A stretch of DNA of 9,675 bases from Planctomycetaceae bacterium. GTDB taxonomy: Bacteria; Planctomycetota; Planctomycetia; Pirellulales; Pirellulaceae. Location of the stretch: assembly GCA_022614795.1 (NCBI GenBank), contig JAKEHX010000701.1:1-9675 (forward strand), in the 5' to 3' direction. The notes below the pieces were generated by a model, which saw nothing but the letters and a program-made list of their open reading frames with translations, was not told the DNA's origin and ran no database searches. Position numbers and translations under genes: made by a program. This document shows positions 1 to 4,532 of this stretch, one piece after another; the stretch's first letter is position 1; every line of letters begins with the position of its first letter.

Positions 1-1369
1 CTGTGGCGGCATTCTCCCGTTCCATACCCCAGGCCTTAAGTTTGCGCTGGAGAGTTCGGACGGAAATGCCGAGCGACTCGGCTGCCCGGGTGCGATGGCC
101 GTTGCAATCGGCCAGCGCCTTTTCCACGGCGGCCCGCTGGAGCTCGACCAGCGAAGTGGTCGAGACGGTCACGCGGTTGTGGTCGAGCAGGGGATCGACG
201 GCGAGGGTCGCCGGCAGGTTTTCGAGCGTGAGCCGGTGGTTGGAGGCCAGGACCACCATGCTTTCGACGGTATTTTTGAGCTGGCGGACGTTGCCCGGCC
301 AGGCAAACGACTCCAGGTACTGCATGAGCGCGGGATCGACGTCCAAATTGGGTTTGTTGTGGGCCTCGGAAAAGATCTTGAGGAAGTGCGCCACCAGGAG
401 CGGAATGTCCTCGGGCCGCTCGCGAAGGGGCGGCAGGTGGATCGTGACCACGTTTAAGCGGTAATAGAGGTCCTCGCGAAACTCGTGATTGCGGACCATG
501 TCTTCGATGTGCCGGCTGGTGGCGGCCACCGAGCGGACATCGACCTGCTTGTCGTCGTTGCTGCCAATCGGGGTGACGGTGTGGTTTTCCAGCACGCGGA
601 GGAGCTTGGCCTGCGACGAGAGGGCGAAGTCGCCGATTTCGTCGATGAACAGCGTCCCGCCGTGGGCGGCTTCGAAGCGGCCGATGCGGGCGGCCATCGC
701 GCCGGTGAAGGCCCCCTTCACGTGGCCAAAGAGTTCGCTTTCGACCAGATGCTCGGGAACCGCGGCCATGTTGACCGTGATGAACGGGCCGCTTTTGCGC
801 GGGCTGTTTTGATGCAAGGCTTCGGCAATCAGCTCCTTGCCGGTTCCCGATTCACCCGTGATGAGCACGGTGCAATCCGACTGGGCAGCGAGCCGCGCTT
901 GCTCGAAGACATCGAGAATGCTCTTGGACTGGCCGATGATCTTTTCGAAGCCCAGCCGTTCGTCGAGCCGCTCCTGCAATTGGCGGATGGTGTCGTCCTT
1001 GCGGTGTGATTCGAGGCACCGCGCGATCAGGATGAGGAGCTCATCGGGGTTCACGGGCTTAGTGAGGTAGTCGTCGGCGCCGAGCTTCATGGCCTCGACA
1101 GCCGAGGTCACGTCGCCGTGAGCCGTGACGATGATGAAGGGGGTGGCGGGGCGGCGGTTTTTCCAGAGGCGCAAGAGGTCCACGCCGCTATTTTCGCCCA
1201 TTCTCAAGTCGCTGATCACGAGCTCGATCGAATCGTCGAGAAAGGCCATGGCCTGCTCGGGATTTTCGGCGAGTTTGACTTCGTAATCCTCCTGCGCGAG
1301 CAGCCGGGCGATGGCCAGGCGCTCGTTCTGCTTGTCTTCGACGACCAGGATGGTTGGTTTGGGGTTCAT
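1..1369 (-). CDS. NtrC-family sigma-54-dependent response regulator (3' end cut by window edge)
   Basis: Cytoplasmic response regulator that, when phosphorylated, should activate transcription by sigma-54 RNA polymerase. The 456 residues in the window include three domains. The receiver domain (about 5-120) has the acidic pair E11/D12, phospho-acceptor D54 in VISDLRM, T82 and K104 in LTKP. The AAA+ domain (about 142-375) has Walker A GESGTGKE at 172-179, the sigma-54 contact loop GAFTGA at 219-224, Walker B TLFIDEIG near 239-246, the FREDLYYRLN arginine region at 298-307 and WPGNVRQL at 357-364. A FIS-type helix-turn-helix lies at about 415-449 (AAESLGISVRTLQRKLKAWG). All key catalytic residues are present. 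The frame is still open at position 1, but the family is usually 450-480 residues, so only a few are likely missing. The start ATG at 1369 has AAGGA seven bases upstream, inside the last codons of the kinase gene. Gene order makes the upstream kinase its partner. The exact orthologue is not recognised. Confidence 0.96.
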   Translation of the reverse strand, partial: MNPKPTILVVEDKQNERLAIARLLAQEDYEVKLAENPEQAMAFLDDSIELVISDLRMGENSGVDLLRLWKNRRPATPFIIVTAHGDVTSAVEAMKLGADDYLTKPVNPDELLILIARCLESHRKDDTIRQLQERLDERLGFEKIIGQSKSILDVFEQARLAAQSDCTVLITGESGTGKELIAEALHQNSPRKSGPFITVNMAAVPEHLVESELFGHVKGAFTGAMAARIGRFEAAHGGTLFIDEIGDFALSSQAKLLRVLENHTVTPIGSNDDKQVDVRSVAATSRHIEDMVRNHEFREDLYYRLNVVTIHLPPLRERPEDIPLLVAHFLKIFSEAHNKPNLDVDPALMQYLESFAWPGNVRQLKNTVESMVVLASNHRLTLENLPATLAVDPLLDHNRVTVSTTSLVELQRAAVEKALADCNGHRTRAAESLGISVRTLQRKLKAWGMERENAAT

Positions 1370-1370
1370 T

Positions 1371-2840
1371 TCAGGTTCCTTGAGGCGAGCGTTTTGCGAG
1401 GGGGATCAGCAGGCGGAAACAATTGAGGCCGGCCCCTTGCCGGCGCTCGATGGTTCCAGCTGCGTCGGTGGCAAGTCGGTGAATCAATGCCAGGCTCAAT
1501 CCGGCGTCGGAATGAGCCGTCGACTGAAAGGGCTCAAACAGGCGGGTCAACTCCAAATCGGAAAGGCCGGGGCCGCTGTCGGCGATAATCAGCTCGGCCG
1601 ACTGGTCGACCTGGCCGGTGGAGACTTCAATTTTTCCTTTGTCGCCGGCGCTCCGCTGGGCAAAGGTGAGCAGGTTTAACGCAATCTGGCGGAGGCGATC
1701 GGGGTCCAGGCGGACGATGAGTCGATCGGGAGAAAACTTCGTCGTCAGCTCGATCTGCTTGCGGCGCAGCTCTTCCGCCAGGAGATGCAACGTGGCCTGC
1801 ACCGCCTGAGTCAAGTCCGCCTGGCTGACTTCGCCGGATTGGGGCACTGCAAATTGCACGAAATCGCGGACCAGCGAATCCATGCGATCGATCTCGTCGC
1901 TGGATTCGTGGAGGATCTCCGTCACTTGCTGCTCGCTGAGCGAGGTGCGGCCGCCAGACCGGCGCAAGGTATGAACATTGATTCGCAAGGCGTGCAGAGG
2001 ATTGCGAATCTCGTGGGCCAGGCCCATGCCCAACTGTGCCAACTGGCGCGCGTGTCGCTGCACGGATTGAGCCAGCTTGTGGCGCAGGTGTGAAAAGTCG
2101 CGGATCAGAAGGACGATACCGATGGCCGCTCCCAGGTTGGCGGCGAGGACCAGCCCCACCAGCCAGCTGCGCTTCCAGAATTGCTGACGCTGCTGGGCCG
2201 CTACCTTGCTGTCAAACGAGGCGGCGTCCAGGCCCGAGTGAACGCTGCCAATCGGCGCGCCGCCGGCAATGAGCGGAACATTCACATCCAGTGCCGCGCT
2301 GTTGCCGGTCAGCGGGCCGGAGGCAATGCGGACGACGTCGCTGCCGGCTTCGGGCTCCTTGTGATCGTCCCATTCGCTCGTCAGCTGCTTGCCGACCGCA
2401 GCCGGATCGGTGTGCAGCACGATCGTGCCCAGAGGATCGACGACCGCCAGATATCGCTCGCGACCGACCGGTTTGCCAACGTCCGCCCATTCAGTTGCCA
2501 GCCATGGCTGATCTCTGAGGGCGGGCCAGTCGAATGGGCCGCTGCTTGCCGCGGAAGCGGCGTTGGCCTCCAGAAGCGATTCCAGCCTTCCGGCCCGCCG
2601 AGCTGTTTGCGAGCGGAGCTGACCCATTTCGCTGCGGAGGGCCACAGCGCGGATCATCCCGGCGTCGCAGTAGATATCTCGTGCGCAGTCGATGAGCGAG
2701 AGCACCAAGGGAGCACAGATCAACAGCAGCAACCACATGGAGCGCGATTTTCCAAGCAGCCGTGACGATTGCATAATCGGGTCGGACGAGCGAGCGGCGC
2801 CGGCAGGAAGTGGCCTTGGTCGCAATCCGCGGAGGGTCAT
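1371..2840 (-). CDS. Membrane sensor histidine kinase with Cache-like periplasmic domain
   Basis: A 489-residue sensor kinase. TM1 is at about 35-50 and TM2 at about 225-247. The periplasmic part between them contains YLAVVDPLGTIVLHTD and AAVGKQL (about 130-153), which resembles single Cache sensor domains that bind small molecules. The dimerisation/phospho-acceptor helix has His276 in LAHEIRNPLHALR, with E277 and N280 forming the HExxN motif. The ATPase domain keeps G1 (DSGPGL, 421-426) and the F box (LFEPF, 434-438). The N box reads NLLTFA instead of NLLxNA (F393 in place of the second Asn), and G2 reads DAGLSL instead of GxGLGL. It may therefore be a weak kinase or phosphatase-biased. The stop TGA is separated from the regulator ATG by one base, indicating translational coupling. 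ATG 2840 is chosen because GGGAGGA lies upstream at a good distance; the internal Met23 has no such site. Confidence 0.93.
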   Translation of the reverse strand: MTLRGLRPRPLPAGAARSSDPIMQSSRLLGKSRSMWLLLLICAPLVLSLIDCARDIYCDAGMIRAVALRSEMGQLRSQTARRAGRLESLLEANAASAASSGPFDWPALRDQPWLATEWADVGKPVGRERYLAVVDPLGTIVLHTDPAAVGKQLTSEWDDHKEPEAGSDVVRIASGPLTGNSAALDVNVPLIAGGAPIGSVHSGLDAASFDSKVAAQQRQQFWKRSWLVGLVLAANLGAAIGIVLLIRDFSHLRHKLAQSVQRHARQLAQLGMGLAHEIRNPLHALRINVHTLRRSGGRTSLSEQQVTEILHESSDEIDRMDSLVRDFVQFAVPQSGEVSQADLTQAVQATLHLLAEELRRKQIELTTKFSPDRLIVRLDPDRLRQIALNLLTFAQRSAGDKGKIEVSTGQVDQSAELIIADSGPGLSDLELTRLFEPFQSTAHSDAGLSLALIHRLATDAAGTIERRQGAGLNCFRLLIPLAKRSPQGT

Positions 2841-2848
2841 GGAAAAAG

Positions 2849-2855
2849 TCCTCCC
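2849..2855 (-). promoter_or_regulatory. Ribosome binding site of the histidine kinase gene
   Basis: On the minus strand this reads GGGAGGA. Its GGAGG core ends nine bases before the ATG at 2840. It settles the start choice, giving a 34-residue cytoplasmic N-terminal segment before TM1. Confidence 0.75.
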
Positions 2856-2925
2856 GTCAATTCCACTCCCCTTTGGTTCTATGCACTTTGGACCTCAGCC
2901 TCAGGTTACACCTCCGACGAGTCAA

Positions 2926-2947
2926 CTTGTCCCCGGGAGCGACAAAG
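2926..2947. repeat. Short inverted repeat TTGTC-N9-GACAA
   Basis: TTGTC at 2927-2931 and GACAA at 2941-2945 flank a nine-base spacer that contains the palindrome CCCGGG. One half-site abuts the -12 element of the sigma-54-like candidate, so a protein bound here could affect promoter use. Five-base arms can arise by chance. Confidence 0.35.
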
Positions 2948-2961
2948 CAAACGAAGTGCGC
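2946..2961 (-). promoter_or_regulatory. Candidate sigma-54 (-24/-12) promoter of the kinase-regulator operon
   Basis: On the minus strand the site reads GCGCAC-N5-TTGCT, against the consensus TGGCAC-N5-TTGCW. The -12 element is perfect and the -24 element keeps GCAC, but the first G of the invariant GG doublet is a C. Spacing is correct. A transcript would start near 2935, leaving a leader of about 95 bases before the kinase ATG. The operon encodes a sigma-54 activator, so autoregulation is reasonable, but this is a by-eye match. Confidence 0.3.
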
Positions 2962-3028
2962 ATCCAGAATATAACAAGTTAAGGTGTATGAACTAGCACT
3001 TTAGAGTGGCTTAACACTCGATCCGTCA

Positions 3029-3059
3029 CGACAAAATGTCGCAGGCCGTCGTTTTGTCG
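3029..3059. repeat. Inverted repeat CGACAAAA ... TTTTGTCG
   Basis: Perfect eight-base arms at 3029-3036 and 3052-3059 with a 15-base spacer. The left arm also forms the overlapping small palindrome CGACA-AAA-TGTCG (3029-3041). It lies about 95-125 bases upstream of the start point predicted from the sigma-54-like candidate, where enhancer-binding proteins of the NtrC type usually bind. Alternatively it is an RNA hairpin ending the upstream small-gene transcript; no U-tract follows it on the minus strand, which disfavours a simple intrinsic terminator. Confidence 0.5.
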
Positions 3060-3181
3060 CCAGAAGAGCGTAAAGGGAAGCGGCCATTCGTTGCTGGCCC
3101 CGCGTAGATTGCACGGCAACCATGATCAGCCTGGCTTGCCTAAATCGACTGCAATACGCTGACTTTGGGCCGATAGGCGGC

Positions 3182-3370
3182 TCACCACGGCTTGAGCTTC
3201 CAACCGAGAATGAAACCAAAGCCGAAACAGGTGAGGGCGACAATCTCCGGCTTTTCGCGGGCGTATTCGCGCAAATACCCAAGCAAATCGTCCAGCGGGC
3301 GCAGACTTTGGGCGCTCAGCGGCGTGGGCTCGGATTCGTAGGCCTGATACAGGTCGTCGCGATATTCCAT
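3182..3370 (-). CDS. Small tail-anchored membrane protein, ElaB/YqjD (DUF883)-like anchor (62 aa)
   Basis: A 62-residue protein starting MEYRDDLYQAYES. It has a hydrophilic N-terminal half, an amphipathic charged helix (LDDLLGYLREYAREK, about 26-40), then P41 and a single glycine-containing membrane segment (about 42-58, FGFGFILGW), ending within four residues of the membrane. This charged-helix, Pro, glycine-zipper-anchor layout matches the C-terminal end of ElaB/YqjD proteins, which in E. coli are inner-membrane, stationary-phase proteins that bind ribosomes. The similarity is architectural; the N-terminal domain of that family is much shortened here. The start at 3370 is chosen because GAGGAGAGG lies just upstream (GGAG seven bases from ATG). 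The longer reading to 3517 lacks such a site and adds an Arg-rich, non-protein-like stretch. It is the last gene of the small-gene cluster. Function is not known. Confidence 0.75.
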   Translation of the reverse strand: MEYRDDLYQAYESEPTPLSAQSLRPLDDLLGYLREYAREKPEIVALTCFGFGFILGWKLKPW

Positions 3371-3420
3371 GACACCTCTCCTCGATTGATTCGATTGATT
3401 GAAAACCTTGCAGGCGGAAG

Positions 3421-3648
3421 CTATGTTCCCCGCTCGTGCCCGGGCGTAGCCGGCCGGCGGGAGTCGCCTCCCAGCCGCCGGACCACGCTTTTGAACCACT
3501 GAACGTTCTGTTCCCATTCGGCGCGCGAGCGAGCCAGGAACGTCAGAAGGTCCGCACGCAAATCGCGCATTTGGCGCTGGATCTCTTCGGAACAGGAGTT
3601 GTAGAAACGCTCATGGCGGGCATGTCGGCAGCAACTGGGCACTAGCAA
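3421..3648 (-). CDS. Small charged helical protein of unknown function (start uncertain)
   Basis: This frame encodes a well-formed core, SEEIQRQMRDLRADLLTFLA followed by RSRAEWEQNVQWFKSVVRRL, with alternating charged and hydrophobic residues that predict one or two amphipathic helices. The tail is polar (GGDSRRPATPGHERGT). No membrane segment is present. It sits 28 bases after the stop of the 90-residue gene and 50 bases before the next start, on the same strand. The start is unclear: TTG 3648 (used here) has only a weak purine stretch upstream, GTG 3642 has none, and ATG 3570 would give 49 residues with GAAGAGA too far away. Another frame offers MSVSTTPV just before the core, which would need a one-base shift. 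The family is not recognised. Confidence 0.55.
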   Translation of the reverse strand: MLVPSCCRHARHERFYNSCSEEIQRQMRDLRADLLTFLARSRAEWEQNVQWFKSVVRRLGGDSRRPATPGHERGT

Positions 3649-3676
3649 TCGGTGGCTCTTTTCAGCAGCCGCGGCA

Positions 3677-3949
3677 TCAGGTATAGGCCTCGATTCCCCG
3701 CTTCATGGCGCTGGTCAGGTTGCACATCGAGTCGTAAAGTTGACGTCCCATGCGCTCGGTCATCGTCGATTCGTGAAACGAGGGGATCAGGGCCTGGCTC
3801 AGGACGAGCCCCACTCCCAGCCCCACGCTGAACACAACCAGCATCGACGAAACGGGGTATTCTTTGACCATTTCCGTTGGTCGCGACATGGCCTCATTGT
3901 CCGCCTCCATCGCCCGGTCGGCGGTCTGCTTCCTTTCCCGCGTCACCAT
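3677..3949 (-). CDS. Small single-pass membrane protein with ElaB/YqjD (DUF883)-like anchor (90 aa)
   Basis: A 90-residue protein. Residues 1-30 are hydrophilic (MVTRERKQTADRAMEADNEA then MSRPTEMVKE). One membrane segment at about 32-54 (YPVSSMLVVFSVGLGVGLVL) carries glycines every three to four residues. The C-terminal helix of about 35 residues (FHESTMTERMGRQLYDSMCN onward) is amphipathic. The MVKEYPVSS...G.GVG pattern parallels the frameshifted gene at 4267 (MVKQRPVES...GAGVLAGVLLG) and, more loosely, the 62-residue gene at 3370, suggesting related anchors. Unlike ElaB/YqjD, this one continues past the anchor. ATG 3949 is preferred over 3976 because AGGAG sits seven bases upstream. A role in membrane stress is inference from the family resemblance only. 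Confidence 0.8.
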   Translation of the reverse strand: MVTRERKQTADRAMEADNEAMSRPTEMVKEYPVSSMLVVFSVGLGVGLVLSQALIPSFHESTMTERMGRQLYDSMCNLTSAMKRGIEAYT

Positions 3950-3956
3950 GGCCAAT

Positions 3957-3961
3957 CTCCT
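3957..3961 (-). promoter_or_regulatory. Ribosome binding site of the 90-residue membrane protein gene
   Basis: AGGAG on the minus strand, seven bases before the ATG at 3949. It lies inside the longer reading that would begin at 3976, and so supports the shorter start. Confidence 0.7.
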
Positions 3962-4026
3962 CTCGTAAGTGGACAAATTCTTTAAACTTTTTCAGCCAGC
4001 GGTGGCCCGCGCCCAACAGTCTGGGG

Positions 4027-4042
4027 AGAAGGGGATGTGCCG
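4027..4042 (-). promoter_or_regulatory. Candidate sigma-54-like promoter of the small-gene cluster
   Basis: On the minus strand it reads CGGCAC-N5-CTTCT. The GGCAC of the -24 element is intact and spacing is right, but the -12 element has TC in place of the invariant GC, a serious departure. It would start transcription near 4016, about 66 bases before the 90-residue gene. An imperfect inverted repeat (CACAGATT/AATTGTG, 4049-4073) lies just upstream. Listed because the neighbouring operon encodes a sigma-54 activator; weak on its own. Confidence 0.18.
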
Positions 4043-4134
4043 GATCGTCACAGATTTCAGTGCGTGAATTGTGGGTCTTGACGTCGAGGCGCATTCCCCT
4101 GCTCCCCGGACTGTCGGCCGCGAACTCAGCGAGG

Positions 4135-4267
4135 CTAACGGCTGCGGAGCATCAGCCCCAGCAGGACGCCAGCCAGCACGCCAGCGCCGAAGCGCCACGG
4201 ATTCGACGGGGCGCTGCTTGACCATGCGCTCCGCTTCTTCGTAGCCTTGCTGCATCGATTCAGCCAT
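4135..4267 (-). pseudogene. Frameshifted small ElaB/YqjD-like membrane anchor gene
   Basis: From ATG 4267 the frame reads MAESMQQGYEEAERMVKQRP then VESVA, the charged helix and Pro that precede the membrane anchor in its neighbours. It then leaves this pattern for an Arg/Trp-rich reading that runs on to 3992. Shifting by one base near 4192 restores FGAGVLAGVLLGLMLRSR and a TAG at 4137-4135, exactly a glycine-zipper anchor with a basic end. The intact product would be about 43-45 residues. The lesion could be a one-base insertion, or a loss of two or five bases at repeated CTT. No clear ribosome binding site precedes 4267. It may be a real pseudogene, an assembly error or a much diverged fragment; the restored anchor is too good a match to its neighbours to be chance. 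Confidence 0.6.
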
Positions 4268-4328
4268 CGATGCCGCGGCTAAGAACCAGCCGCTGCCTGC
4301 GTCGGCTCATGACCAGTTCGCCCGGCAA

Positions 4329-4532
4329 TTGGGATTCGCCTCGTATCTATCGCTATTCGAAGCTTCTACTCCGATCACGTCGGCCTTGGGCAAGCAGTGG
4401 TTTGTGACGGCACTGCGCAGCGACTTGTGGGTCGTCTGGAACGACTCGGACCTGACGACCAAGGGGACCTATCCGACCCGCGAAGCCGCGGAGCGGGCCG
4501 TGCCATCTTCGGCAAGCGATCGCTCCGAGTGA
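4329..4532 (+). CDS. Possible short plus-strand protein overlapping the glucan synthase tail
   Basis: The frame reads QWFVTALRSDLWVVWNDSDL then TTKGTYPTREAAERAV, a compact pattern of paired Trp and a Tyr-Pro-Thr-Arg-x-x-Ala-x-x-Ala helix. This resembles small single-domain proteins such as DUF2188, which carry a W.V...G......T..EA..A pattern. The G+C-rich third positions from about 4380 onward are protein-like. Against it: starts are only TTG (4329 or 4386) without a ribosome binding site, and its last 64 bases overlap the 3' end of the well-supported minus-strand gene. It could be a degraded gene remnant whose 5' part is lost. Function unknown. Confidence 0.3.
   Translation: MGFASYLSLFEASTPITSALGKQWFVTALRSDLWVVWNDSDLTTKGTYPTREAAERAVPSSASDRSE
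4430..4460. terminator. Possible hairpin terminator between convergent reading frames
   Basis: Arms GGTCGTCTGG (4430-4439) and CCTGACGACC (4451-4460) pair over ten positions with one mismatch around an 11-base loop. It lies eight bases beyond the stop of the glucan synthase gene, a position expected for a terminator. No run of U follows on the minus strand, and the hairpin lies within the uncertain plus-strand ORF. Confidence 0.3.

Larger units (their letters stand above)
2841..3181. other. Intergenic regulatory region upstream of the kinase-regulator operon
   Basis: This 341-base stretch lies between the stop of the 62-residue membrane protein gene and the kinase start. No ORF here has a ribosome binding site or protein-like composition. 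It holds two inverted repeats built from GACAA/TTGTC half-sites (2926-2947 and 3029-3059) and a sigma-54-like candidate (2946-2961, minus strand). It should contain both the end of the upstream transcript and the promoter of the two-component operon. It is locally richer in A+T (about 2960-3005) than the flanking genes, as expected of a promoter. No convincing sigma-70 -35/-10 pair was found. Confidence 0.6.

Noticed and set aside
3..1426. Plus-strand frames over the response regulator (153, 174, 102 codons)
   Set aside because: They are antisense to a frame carrying complete receiver, AAA+ and FIS motifs, and have no supporting features.
2708..2774. Alternative kinase start at internal Met23 (ATG 2774)
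   Set aside because: No ribosome binding site precedes it, while the ATG at 2840 has GGGAGGA at good spacing.
2883..3001. Three copies of GCACTT/AAGTGC (2883, 2954, 2996) upstream of the kinase gene
   Set aside because: Six-base repeats with irregular spacing and mixed orientation; one is part of the sigma-54-like candidate. Not distinguishable from chance.
3122..3502. Plus-strand frame of 126 codons over the 62-residue gene
   Set aside because: The minus-strand gene has a strong ribosome binding site and a plausible membrane protein; this frame has mixed composition and no such site.
4260..4310. 16-codon minus-strand ORF (MSRRRQRLVLSRGIDG) whose stop overlaps the start of the frameshifted small gene
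   Set aside because: It could be a leader peptide by its overlap, but it has no ribosome binding site and Arg-rich short frames are common at this G+C.
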